Below are positions 33,913-44,911 of a DNA stretch of 64,000 bases, in pieces. The stretch is taken from assembly GCA_930367215.1 (NCBI GenBank), contig OV884057.1:261472339-261536338 (forward strand). The letters are read 5' to 3'. Every line of letters starts with the position of its first letter. Positions within the stretch are counted from its first letter, which is position 1. The notes below the pieces were generated by a model. It searched no databases and had not been told where the DNA came from. It saw only the letters and a list, made by a program, of their open reading frames with translations. A program made the position numbers and the translations under genes. The DNA comes from Pollenia angustigena (lineage: Eukaryota; Arthropoda; Insecta; Diptera; Polleniidae).

Positions 33913-34121
33913 GGTGTTTTCTTTTCTACAAAAAAATGTGACATTTTATTTAAAAACAATGCAATTTGGTGTCTGTTTCTTAAAAATTTTGCTCTCGAAA
34001 AGGGTAAGTTTTTTAGATTAAAACAAGCCAACCTTTTCGGGAGCAAAATTTTTAAGAAACAGACACCAAATTGCATTTTTTTAAAATAAAATGGCACATT
34101 TTTTGTAGAAAAGAAAACACC
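33913..34121. repeat. 209-bp palindrome with ~95-bp arms
   Basis: GGTGTTTTCTTTTCTACAAA on the left pairs with the end at 34121. Pairing continues through GCAATTTGGTGTCTGTTTCT and TTAAAAATTTTGCTC to a loop of about 24 bases (34010-34034). The 111-residue minus ORF crosses the hairpin and is incidental. It could be a MITE; no target duplication was identified. Confidence 0.7.
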
Positions 34122-34583
34122 ATTAGGTATGTATTTCTTTTCAAATGATAAATTTAAGCCCACTTGCTGAAATAAATAGAATAAAACTTAACCATATCAC
34201 TTTCTTTATCATAAATATAATTTCTTGCTAATAATTTATATTTTTGAACCACTCAATGCAATAAATTGTCTCCAATTTGTAAAATTTAAATATTTGAGGA
34301 TTTGTTGACGATTTTGTTAACTGTTCATGACGATTTTGACGAATTTTGTTAAAACTTTTGACGATTTTTGAAGAAAAAAACCTAACAACCCTGGATGTAT
34401 GGTTGGTATAAGGAGACAGCTAAGGGTAAGCCAAGAAGAACCGGCTTATGAACTTACCCACTCGTAGGACATCCTCTTGTTAAAGTGGCCAGTCATATGG
34501 GTAGCATTCGGACTGGTTGTGTCATAAAGGGACTAGTATTATAACCAGCTCTGAGACAGCCACATGAACTACAGGGTAATCAC

Positions 34584-35720
34584 TAGGGATGCGATTTCCA
34601 TGCAAATGCATGTTTTTTGTCGATAGTCTAAGCACGATGTCGAGCAATTATCTTTCCGAATCATTAAATTTGCGATAAAATGGTATCGATTTGTTTTTGC
34701 ATATTTTGGTGAAAATGCATATTTTTGCATATTTAGATTTTAAATGCATATTTTGATATTTTATGAATTTTTAAATACACAAAAACAAAACTTTCCAAAA
34801 AAAAATTTTAAAAAATAAATAAATTCTTTTGGAGCTTTGCTTAAATACAAGATTGTCAAGATTTCGACAAAAGATATTTTAAACCGATACAGCAGTTTAC
34901 AAAGTTAAGGCATCCAATGGGTTTAAACATTTGTATCCAAAACTGTTACGATGCAGATAATTAAGAAGCCAATTCGATAATATTGCAATTTTTAATGAAA
35001 TGTATTCCTTGATTCCCCTGCCACCGCAGCCAGTAGAAACAAAATGGAGGCCTGGCTAGATGCTTCAGAAATCTATTCAAAAAACTTCGAGTAATTTAAG
35101 AATTGAAGAAGACCTTGTTGATGCCGATGATTGTGCAATTAAAAAATCAAAAGAAATATTTAATTTAAAAAACATCAGAAGTCAATAAGCACTTGTATTT
35201 TCCAATTACGGATACATTGGTGAAAAAATAACTAATTGAGAGGGATTTAGTGCACTTAATACACAAGTCGAATTAATTGATATTGCGAAAAGTAAAATTA
35301 AAAATGTGGAAGGAAGAATAGCCCGACAAATTAAAAAAAAAATCCAACAAGTTTTGTTAAAAAAAAATCAAATATTTTTGATCTGATGTGGAATCAAAGT
35401 GGGATCTGAAAATGATTTTAGAAATGTACAAAATTAAATTTCTTTAGCATTTTTTTAAGAGGACAAAATCCTAGCAGACACTTTTATCAATTGAATTTTG
35501 TTGTTCGCTTTACAAATATTTTTCGAATTTTATTACAGTGAATAAAATTAAGGTTAACTTTTTAAAAATTGTGAAACTATCTTTAATTCTTTTTTATCTA
35601 TTTAAATGTAATTCAAAATTAAAAAAAAAACTGTTTGTGTTTCTTTAAAAAATAAACGCATATTTCAATCATGTTTGATGCGCATATTTTACAATAATAA
35701 ATGCATGAAATCTCTTTATC
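34584..35720 (+). mobile_element. Decayed hAT-like element with a protein remnant
   Basis: The left end TAGGGATGCGATTTCCATGC and the following AAATGCATGTTTTTTGTCG resemble the CAGGGAAACC element termini. GCATATTTT repeats follow at 34700-34760, and GATGCGCATATTTTAC with TGCATGAAATCTC lies at 35680-35715. Between about 34990 and 35400 an interrupted frame reads NLRIEEDLVDADDC, NYGYIGEKITN and LNTQVELIDIAKSKIKNVEG, with stop codons. It looks like a dead transposase-associated protein that I cannot name. The right boundary is uncertain. Confidence 0.45.
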
Positions 35721-36261
35721 ATAAAACTTGAATATTATTTATATCACTAAAAAAAATTATCACCGTCGGCAAAATGTGTATAAAACAAATTTTAACTCCC
35801 TGAGAGTTAAAAAGGTACAAAAAAGTAACTAACAAACTAAATTGTTTATCAGAAAAGAAATCTGTATTCTTGTGTAGAATTAATTTAAATTCTTTCTTTA
35901 ATTATTGTCTATATTTTCCAATAGCTGATTATTTGATAGTTTACCGAATCTGCGGGACGGCAACGATTTTCGGTAAGATTGGGATCTCACTTTTAAACAA
36001 CGAAATAAGCTTTTATTGCATTAAATTTTTTATCAAATGTGTTTATTAAAATGTTTTTTAGTAGAATGATTTACTTTGAAGTTTTTGTAGTACTAATAAC
36101 TTAATTGTTTCGATGCATCCGGCAAGCATTTGGGTTGTCATTTGGATCAATGGATCTTCTCAGAACTTTTTTGATGCTTCACCACTTGAGGGTTCACACC
36201 TCATTAATTCATATTCATTTAAATATTTGGAAAACTACTACAAAATTGCTTAAAAAGGAAT
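35721..36261. other. AT-rich DNA, nothing recognised
   Basis: No structure seen. Confidence 0.5.
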
Positions 36262-36421
36262 CCAACATTTTTCATTTTTCGAATTTATTCTATGAGCTAA
36301 ATTTCAGTTATGTATTTTATAAAGCTTTTTTGTAATAGTTCTATTCCTACAATTTTTCAGGAATAAAATACATAACTGAAATTTAGCTCATAGAATAAAT
36401 TCGAAAAATGAAAAATGTTGA
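36262..36421. repeat. 160-bp hairpin with ~55-bp arms
   Basis: CAACATTTTTCATTTTTCGA on the left pairs with its inverse ending at 36421. The arms include ATGAGCTAAATTTCAGTTAT. Adjacent bases 36422-36470 (AAGTTACCTTCGGAAGGAAA) match, in inverse, the repeat at 17845-17885. Part of a dispersed family. Confidence 0.65.
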
Positions 36422-37292
36422 ATATAATATAAAGTTACCTTCGGAAGGAAATAATTCTCAGTTTCTATTTGTTAAAAAGGAATCTGAAAATTGTATCCCA
36501 TATAGTTTTTCCAGGCGATTCATTGGGAGGGCACCATTTTCTCACAACAAGAGTATTATTTATGATCGAAAAATTAGCTCATATGCAATTATTATAATCA
36601 TAAAGCTGATTCCTTAAAGTTTCGATTGTGATACAAAATGCTAGATGGGTAAGTACTAGAGTTGTCAGCCGATCAAGAATAATTCGATTAATCGATCAAA
36701 TAAAAACAAACTCTTGTTCGAATAATTTTAAAATGGCGATTTTCGAATAACGAATAAATCGATTAAATAATGTCGATTAATCGAACAATTTTTATTAAAA
36801 CATAAATTAATAAAAGACTAATAAGAAATGAAAGCTTAGAATTTGGTTTATTCTCATACGTTTTTAGCGATTTTATACAAAATGTAGAAAAAGTAAAAAA
36901 TATTGTTGCTAAAGCCCTCATTGTAATTAATCTCAGTGTTTAGTAGGCAAAAACCGTGTTAAGTATTCATTGTATTTCAAAAAATGTATCTTATGTGCGT
37001 ATTAAACAAATCTTTGATAAACAATTGTAACAGCTGTTTTCTTTTTAAATCAAACGTTGAACAATATTCATGAAATGTTGATTAAGTTAATCAGAGCCGT
37101 TCACATTAAATTTGAGATGATTTAGATGACAGATGATAAAGAAAAAAAAAAATGCAACAAACAAATTTAAATTTCTTTAAATTATTAAAAATGGATAGAA
37201 ATACTTTAATAAAGTGATCAGAACATCATTTTAAACATATTAATTATGGAATTGTGAAAATTTACGAATTATTTAAAGTCAAATAAAAACAT

Positions 37293-37422
37293 TAAGGGCC
37301 ATTATTATAACTTGGCGTTAGTTGTTATCCGATAGTTAACAGACGCTTTTTGACAGATAACATATTATTATCTGTCAATTTAATCTTAACTTTAGCTAAC
37401 TTCAAGTTGTAATAATGGCCCT
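37293..37422. mobile_element. Short palindromic MITE inside hAT copy 1
   Basis: AAGGGCCATTATTATAACTT at the left pairs with the inverse, ...AGTTGTAATAATGGCCCT, at the right. Inner GTTAGTTGTTA and TAACTTTAGCTAAC motifs also pair. It is absent from the corresponding position in hAT copy 2, so it inserted after the two copies separated, or copy 2 lost the region. Confidence 0.65.
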
Positions 37423-37682
37423 AAGAAGAAATAATGGTCGGTTGTACACTCGAGGGGTACTTACATGGTGACCGATTCTATATTATACTCAGTTTGAGGT
37501 ATGTTCAGAGGATTCGATGTGGTTAATGAAGTGATTAAGTTGTAATCATGTCAATTTGAAGTGATTAACAAATAACTAATCATCTCGATTTTAATGAGAT
37601 TAGAGTTTAATCACGCTCGAGTTGCTAAAACGCGTTTAAAGTGTGAACATAGCATAAGTGTCACAATATTACAATAGAAACC

Positions 37683-38000
37683 GATGTAGTAGAAGATAAT
37701 CCAACGACTTCAAAATATGCCGAACTTCTTCCAATGGGAAAATACATACAGAGAGACAGCGGTTGTTTTACAGAAGAAGTTGTACGCAGAAGTTTGGCTG
37801 AAGATGGAAGGTCTGCAGACGCCTTTCGAAAATCCAAAGTTGTATCGGATTATTTAAGAATTAAGGATTTTACGATTCCTTTAAGTAATACAACGATATG
37901 TAGCTTAGATGAAAAGTTGTTCGCATCAAAAAAAGAAGTCATAGTGGATTTGAGAAAAAATAAAGAAGAAAATGGAAGATTTTCCATAGTTGTAAATTAA
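37683..38000 (+). pseudogene. hAT transposase fragment
   Basis: The open frame extends from about 37683 (DVVEDNPTTSKYAELLPM) through 37734 to a stop at 37998-38000. It contains EEVVRRSLAEDGRSADAFRK, then SKVVSDYLRIKDFTIPLSNT, a SKKEVI segment and a final GRFSI. This follows the hAT pattern of an acidic ED/DGR-F segment, a P-S-TI segment and a lysine-rich helix before the catalytic core. The 5' zinc-finger part and the whole catalytic and dimerisation portion are absent, so it is a deletion derivative. Copy 2 carries the same segment with extra breaks. Confidence 0.65.
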
Positions 38001-38167
38001 CGGACGGATGTATCTTATTAAAAACATGTAATTTTTTTTATTCGTTATTCTCATCGATTAATCGAATAATTTTTCAGATTTAATCGTTAGATCGAACGAA
38101 CAAAAAAAATTATTTGAATTATTCGAACAAAGCTGAAAGGCGAATAATTGACAACTCTAGTAAGTAC

Positions 38168-39701
38168 ATACATTTATTCGTAAATATTCTCGTAAGCAAC
38201 ACATGCTGTTAATGAAATTTAAGCCAAAAATAGTTTGACTTTCTGACCAGAAAACTGTTTGAAAATTCTTTTTAATTTATTTGACATTAATCGAGGTAAA
38301 ACCAAACAAATTTAAGCTTAAATATTCAGCTGGTATTACATTTTCATCAAAAGCCTATTAAATGGAATTGCGGAAAAGTTGTTGATGCAGCTTTCTTGCT
38401 AATAAAGTTTCCATTGCGAAGAAATATGAATATTACGAAACTTTTGTAGCAGAATATAAATATTTTTCGTTGCTTTTTTTGTTGCAAATAATTATTGATT
38501 CTCTCTTGCAACTGATCTCTTGCAAAAATAAAAAAAATGTTAACATTTTTATCCATATGAGAAAATTTATTGAATTTCAAGTTGTTCAGTTAAAATATTG
38601 TTTCACCAAATAATAAAAAAGAATGAAATGAAAAAGTTCAAAATCCATTAAAATGTATTTCTGTGCAAAAAATGTAATAATTTTTATTGATGATGATGGG
38701 TATTTTAAAAAACAGAGAATACTGCTGCATTATTAACGTGCATATGGAAGAATTTTCCATTTACAGATTAATTTTATATTGTTTTGGCTTTTGTTTGTGT
38801 AATTTAAGTAAATTTGTTTATTTTTCCTGTTTTTCGAAACTTCAAGTACTGCCAATGAATAATTTTGTAGCATTTTGCCTACAATTACACATTCATTGGG
38901 CTTAATGTACAAAAAAGGAGTGTGTTGTATTTCATATCAAAAAATTTCTGAAGATAGCCTAAATAAATGTATGTACGCATGTACATATATTGAAAAACAA
39001 TTTATGTGTTTTCAGGAAATAAAAAAAAATGCTTTTAAAATTAAACAAATTTAATTTTTTGTTTTTTTTTTTTTAAATAACCAATTAAAAATTTAAGTGA
39101 AAGAATTTAATTAAACTTCAAAATATTTATTTAATAAAGATAACAAAAAATTTTTAATTCATTTATCCAGACTTTGTGGTATATATTTTTTAGTTTTAAT
39201 GATTCAAGAGAACTCAAGCAAACCACACAAGTTGCCTAAATATATTTGTTTATCTGAATTGTAATCAAAATTTGGTATACATTTTTGTTTGATCATTGTT
39301 TTTAATTATAAATATGTGAATTGGAAAGCTAAAGAAAATACTTCTTCTTCCACCCAACACAACTAGAAATGTGTCAAAAAGAATACTGAATATTTTCTTT
39401 AGTCTGTCTATAACAGGAGTGGCAAACCAATCGATCGTTATCGCAGACATAATTTACTAGGTTAATATCAAATCTTTTTATAAAAAATGTGCACTTAAAA
39501 TTCCAAAAAATATTTTATTTAGCGAAAAAGTCATTAACATGCCATAAGAGCGTGAATTTTAAGAACTCAACTAAAATATGGCTCAGAATGTGAAGACTTA
39601 TCTCTTTTTTTTGTCAAGTCAAGTGGCTCAGATGAGGAATCTTTTTGTAAAAATTTCTTTACTTTCTTCCTAAATTGTTGCATTTCTGGGAACATTGGGA
39701 A
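38168..39701. other. AT-rich DNA, nothing recognised
   Basis: No terminal repeats or coding signatures noticed; ORFs of 60-77 codons lack domain features. Confidence 0.5.
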
Positions 39702-40947
39702 AAACAAGAAAGAGTGCAATATTCGGCTGTGCGGAATCTTTAATACCATCCACCGACAGCTCAGTGGGCTTTATATGGGGCCTATATCATCATGAAATGT
39801 ATTAGTTTGAGTAGTGAAGTATTCAATTGTATTCTGATAGCATTATTAATTACAGTTTTAGGCGTACGTAACTATTTTCCGGGAGTAGGGTTTATATGGG
39901 GCCTAGGGTAAATTAAAAACCGATTTTCACGAAATTTTACAGTGCATTTCTAGTGCTATTAAACCGTGACGAGCCAAATTTTGTTATGATAGCATTATTA
40001 ATTATGGTCTTAGGTGTACTAAACTGTTTATATGGGGCCTTAGGTAAATTATTGACCGATCTTCGCGAAACTTTACAGTGTCCTATTAAACTGTGACTTG
40101 CCAAAATTTGTTATGATAGCATTGTTAATTAGGGTTTTAGGCTTACTTAACTATTTTCCGGGTGTATGGTTTATATGCGTAATTTCCAGTCGCATTGCGT
40201 GCATTGTTCCACCATTTTCGTTAGTTTTTGTAAAAAAGTAATCAATTTTTTAAGGTGGTGGTTCCATATTTTGATTCAAAGCTCTGATCCTACTTAACCG
40301 ATTTTGCTGGATTTCAATCGCAAACTGCTTAGGATAACTACAAGCAATTTCTTTTGAGTTTTTCGAAAGCGTGCGAGTTTTTAACAGACGGACAGACGGT
40401 CAGACGGACAGACAGACGGGCATGGCTAAATCGACTTAGAATAACTCAAGGATCCAGAATATATTTACTTTATGGGATCTGAGATGAAAAATAAAAATGT
40501 TTCACACGGAATGACAAACTTACACTCATAAAATTATTACAGTAACTGATTGTAGGTTATTAAATTCGTTTTCGGTACTGTTAAAATTGAATAAAAATAT
40601 AGTTATTTTACGAATAAATTTATTTTTCAACATTTATGTTTGTTATTAAAAAAACAAACTACCAAAAAATAATGTTTTCCGCATTTTTTTTTTTTGTTAA
40701 TTTGTTTGATTTTTATCGGTTAAAATATATTTTTTAAAAGTAAAAACAATTCAATTTTAACGAATATGATGTTCAATAAATAAAAAACTTAGAAATTACT
40801 GAAAAATCATTTGTTTTAAATGAAATGTAAATGATCCGTTTTTTAAATGAATTTTAATTTGTTTCAAATGAATTTTCGTTTGAATTTAACTACATAATAT
40901 TTTGAGTGTAGTATACCCTCTTCACAACTAATTGTGGTGGAGGGTAT
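39702..40947 (-). repeat. Inverted copy of the ~1-kb dispersed repeat, interrupted by a MITE
   Basis: Read on the minus strand it begins ATACCCTCCACCACAATTAG at 40947 and ends near 39702 with CGAATATTGCACTCTTTCTT. It has the same subrepeats and GTCTGTC tract as 30321-31333. A 386-bp TA-flanked element (40523-40908) splits it. Confidence 0.7.
40523..40908. mobile_element. 386-bp MITE with TA duplication
   Basis: The ends CACTCATAAAATTATT (left) and the inverse of CACTCAAAATATTATG (right) are flanked by TA (40521-40522 and 40909-40910). The host repeat reads continuously when the MITE and one TA are removed, using 30321-31333 as reference. Tc1/mariner-type by duplication; non-coding. Confidence 0.8.
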
Positions 40948-43136
40948 GAAAACAATTGTAAGTTTTACATTCCCAATCCAGTCCCAATCCATATAATGAA
41001 ACATTTGCTGCGAAACATTTGAGTTTGTTTATAAAATATGTTATATAGAAGACAATTCCCGTATTCTTTTAATTAAAATTATTTAGTTAAATAGTACATC
41101 AAGTTTTCAAAGTAGAATGATGACGAAAACCATATCTATGGATTCTGTTGATGCTTCTGTTAACAAAGGAGAATACAAAATAAGTTAAACATGTGTTACA
41201 GGGGTAAGTGTTTTGAATTATTCTTAAATAAATCTTATCTAGAGTAAGAAATTTCTACAATACAACCAGATATAATTCTGAAAGCACGTCAAATGAAATT
41301 TTTCTACAAATTTTTTTTTTCAGAAGACAAATATCTATTGTTGTGATCGGTGGCGGTGTGCATTTCTTGGTTCCACTTATCTATGAGAAGCAGCGCTTTT
41401 ACCAATGAAAATCGAAATTAAGGAGTTTTCTGGTGATCACTAACTTTACAGGAGTTGTTGATGAAATGGAATGTCAATCAAAACTATTTCTTACAAAAGT
41501 ATGTTGCACAACATAGTAAATACAATAAGGATTTTCATGAAATCGTTTCAAATTGCCATTAGTGTAAATGGGAAAACAAGCGAGACTCGTTTCATGAAGC
41601 CTCTTTTCTTTTTATCTTTTGTCTAATTTCAAACAATTAATATCAGTTTATAAGATACGTCAATGCAAAAATTAAAAAATTGAATGATTTCAAAAATGCC
41701 TCCAAAAAGCCAAAATATTATTTTGCTCAGAATTTCCAATAAATTGTCGTTTGTGAACTTTTCGTTGAAAATAACGGTAAAACACAGGCAAAATCTTTTT
41801 CAATAAATGCACATTTAAAAATCTCAAGATTACGAGTCAATATTGTTTGCCAAATTTACAAAGTTTAAGGTAATAAATTCTTAATTTTTGACAAATCATT
41901 TGCGAGGGCATTAAAGGGCAAAGTTTGCATTGACTGTGAGACTTTAAAGCGATATCATGAAAACCCTTAACGTGAAGACCCTTCTTTAACTTTTATTTAC
42001 TCTTAGTTAAGCCCAATTTTAAATAAAAAAAAAAATACTATATAAAAATTAATATTAAGTTGTCCCACCCCTGGACTTTGGTGTAAATTATTTGGTTTAT
42101 AATTATGGTGCGACCGGCTCGTTAAAAATTCACAATTGGTAACAGATTTATTAAAATGCACTTCAATTTTAAAAACTACTCGAACACACAAAAGTTCATG
42201 AACACGAAGGAAAACTATTTTCATGCTTTTAATTGCTCTGTTAATTATTATACTAATGAACAGCCGCTAACAAAGATGCATGTGTGTGCTTGTGTCTATT
42301 TCCTCTTTATCCATTCGATTGAATTTTCATTTTCATTTTGTGTTATTATTACTCTTTACGCCTAATACCTCTTCTTATCTTTCTGTCATCTCTGTATTTT
42401 CTAATTTTCTATTACAGAACTAGTTGGTAGCTGCGAGATTTTTTCATTCCAATTGCTTTTTGCTGTTGTAATTATTATTAGAGAATAACAACATTATAAC
42501 AACAACAACCACATTTGATTCTAACAGAAGAGCTACGTCCCGTTTAAACATCTTGAAGATACAAATTGATATTTGGGTGTGTTTGTGTCATTTGACGTAA
42601 TTAAGTTTTCGAAATGTTTAAGAATACTACACAAAGCAAAAGTAATAATTTGGGTCGGCTTGAATGTTATAGTCGTATAACACGATAAAATTGCCATTTG
42701 CTTTAAAGTTGGTAGGTTGGTCTCTGCAGAAAGCTGATTACTTAGACAGATTGGCAACCAGACGAAGAGTAAGTAAACGAATTTGTTGGTTGGCAATTTG
42801 GCTTATTTTATTAGTTTAACCTGAAAAAGAAAATATATGTAATATTCTCTACAACAAGGAGTGGTAATCGTCCTTAAAATATAAATTTGGATTTTATTCA
42901 AAAGAGCAGGGACTGAAAATAACAATCATTTTTTAATTTACCAAAAAAAATGCACAGACAATTAAATGCCCTGGAGCCGACTCCAGTTTACCGTTTTGAC
43001 CGTTATTTTTTAATTTTTATATTTTGACAAAATGAGTGGGAACTTTTTGGTAAATCAAATCAAAGTTATTTCTTAAACTTTAATATTTCTTACCATAAAC
43101 AAAAAGGATAACGTGAAATGCGTATGCGAAAAAATC
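40948..43136. other. AT-rich DNA, nothing recognised
   Basis: A small ACAACAACAACC-type tract lies near 42500. No exon or repeat structure was identified. Confidence 0.5.
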
Positions 43137-43320
43137 GGAAATTGTCTTAAACATTTAACAATTTTCAAATTCAAAAAGTAATTTCAATTTTTGGGAATAC
43201 AAAATTTTAATTTCAAAAGATTTTGTTATTCGTGCTTAATTCCCAGTTTTTATTATTGATAAAAACACTTGAAATTTATTGTTGATGGGATAAGCTATTC
43301 CTATGCATTTCACTGGTTGC
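43137..43320 (-). repeat. Dispersed repeat fragment shared with 9897-9950
   Basis: GAAATTTATTGTTGATGGGA then TAAGCTATTCC at about 43270-43302 is the inverse of the segment near 9897. Boundaries not defined. Confidence 0.45.
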
Positions 43321-43538
43321 TTAGGCCAGATCATCAGGAAACTTCATCCATAAAGGTTTTAGACAAACTAAAGATATTAAACCAAATAAAACTGTTAAAC
43401 GTATAAGAATTATAGCAACAGTTCTACTTGTAACAATATCAAAGTTTAAACAAAACACATCAACAATAAACAACAGTGGGTTCATCTCATCTTCCTTACT
43501 GTAAATTTTAATTCGCACATCATATCTTTGCTTTTTTT

Positions 43539-43760
43539 ACCCACACCACAACAATGGAGAGGGCATTATGCGATTGAGCTGATGCTTGTAATATTTTTAA
43601 ATACTTACGCGTACCGATCGACCAAGAATCACATTTTGAATCGACCTAACGATGTCCGACCGTCCGGCAGACTGGCTGTCCATGTAAATTTATTTGTAAA
43701 GTACAGGTCGCGATTGGCGAAATATGACCTACCTCCACTAGTTTTATGTCCTTAATATTT
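43539..43760 (+). repeat. Fragment of the ACCCACACCA...GTCCGTCCGGC dispersed repeat
   Basis: ACCCACACCACAACAATGGA through CGATGTCCGACCGTCCGGCA aligns with the first half of 15399-15940. It is truncated at the right; the following 43761-43910 may be decayed body. Confidence 0.6.
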
Positions 43761-44506
43761 TCTCAAAAAATACTTGCCCCTTATCATCATTCATTAGGGG
43801 GGCTTCCATACAAATATGGCGGTTTAATGATATTCTTAAATAGGGCCATTGCATAGGAATTGTTCATCTTTTGTGTATAAAATCAAAACTTCTGGATAGA
43901 TTTTAATCATTTATGGCTTGTTTTGTTTGGAACTATACGTTTAGAAAATATAAGAAGCATAGCTACATTTTATTTACATTTTTTTTATTACTTTTTAATT
44001 TTTTAAAAAACAAAACTTTCAAAATTTTGCTAACAAACTATTTTTTTGGGCAAAAAAAAAAAAAAAAACAAAAAAACGACTGGGCATTAGGGTGGGTCGA
44101 AAAAAAAGTTATGCCAGTTGCGCCCTAGAATGAAATATATGTCAATAAAGTTTTTAAAACAGGGAAAAATTGTTTTGCCATGCCACAAAATGCAGCCCTT
44201 TTGGTTTTTTATATGTAGCACTGCCATTTAAAGTCCGATCTCATCCTATCGCATATCTGAGGGGAAGGATCCGAGATATCATAAATGCCATCTAGAATTT
44301 AAGTTAGTTTTAAAAGAATAAAATACGCAAATAAAGGCATATTCTAGCCATTAACAATGATATTCGATACGATGAGATTGGACCTTAAATGACGATGCTA
44401 TATAATGGGTGATTTTTTAAGAGCTATAGGAAAGTTTAAAAAAACACATAAAATTCAGAAAAATTCATGAAATTTTTATTTTAATCGATAGTACGGTCCT
44501 TGTAAT

Positions 44507-44902
44507 TTAATGTTTGAAGATTATTTCATGCAAATGTTGACCGTTACTGCGCCTCAAATGGTCTATCAGGTTAGTCCAATTTTGGCATACTCTTTCCAAC
44601 ATTTCGTGAATAAATGCTTCAATGTTGTCTTCCAATGCGTCAATTGAAGCGGGCATGTGTGTATAGACATGAGCTTTAACATAGCCCCACAAAAAATAGT
44701 CTAAAGGCGTTAAATCGCACGATCTAGGTGGCCAATTGACCGGTCCCGAACGTGAAATAAAATGTTCACCGAACTCACCTCTCAATAAGTCCATTGTTAA
44801 GCGTGCTGTGTGGCATGTGGCACCGTCTTGTTCAAACCACATGTCATGCAAGTCAAGGTCTTGCATTTTGGGCAAAAAAGTTGGATATCATCTCCATCTG
44901 TG
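44507..44902 (-). pseudogene. Mariner transposase, C-terminal half
   Basis: Minus-strand frame 44875-44507 reads MWFEQDGATCHTARLTM, with the second catalytic aspartate in QDGA. It continues to NWPPRSCDLTPLDYFLWGYV, with the third aspartate in CDLT, 36 residues after the second. It ends ...NGQHLHEIIFKH. Upstream, a stop and a frameshift lie between this frame and the foldback insertion point at 44903-44911. The N-terminal DNA-binding domain is lost. Dead copy. Confidence 0.88.
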
Positions 44903-44911
44903 CTCACCATC
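44903..44911. repeat. 9-bp direct duplication, left
   Basis: CTCACCATC here is repeated exactly at 45764-45772 on the far side of the foldback element. Both lie in mariner coding sequence. Confidence 0.8.

Larger units (their letters stand above)
33043..34393. mobile_element. hAT-type element, 1,351 bp, with 8-bp duplication
   Basis: The left end is CAGGGTTGTTAGATGTTACG. The right end is the inverse of CAGGGTTGTTAGGTTTTTTT, followed outward by GACGATTTTTG-type motifs on both sides. The flanks are GATGAATG (33035-33042) and GATGTATG (34394-34401), seven of eight identical. It has no hAT transposase. Instead it carries a Tigger-like fragment and a long palindrome. Confidence 0.75.
36657..38159 (+). 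mobile_element. hAT element, 1,503 bp, copy 1, perfect 8-bp duplication
   Basis: The ends are TAGAGTTGTCAGCCGATCAA (left) and the inverse, ...AATAATTGACAACTCTA (right). The subterminal sequence is rich in ATTCGATTAATCGA. GTAAGTAC flanks both sides exactly (36649-36656 and 38160-38167). The interior holds a transposase fragment (37683-38000) and a 130-bp MITE (37293-37422). A second copy of the element is at 57443-59000. Confidence 0.9.

Noticed and set aside
33828..34163. 111-codon minus-strand ORF
   Set aside because: It runs straight across the 209-bp palindrome, so its length comes from the hairpin, and the peptide has no domain.
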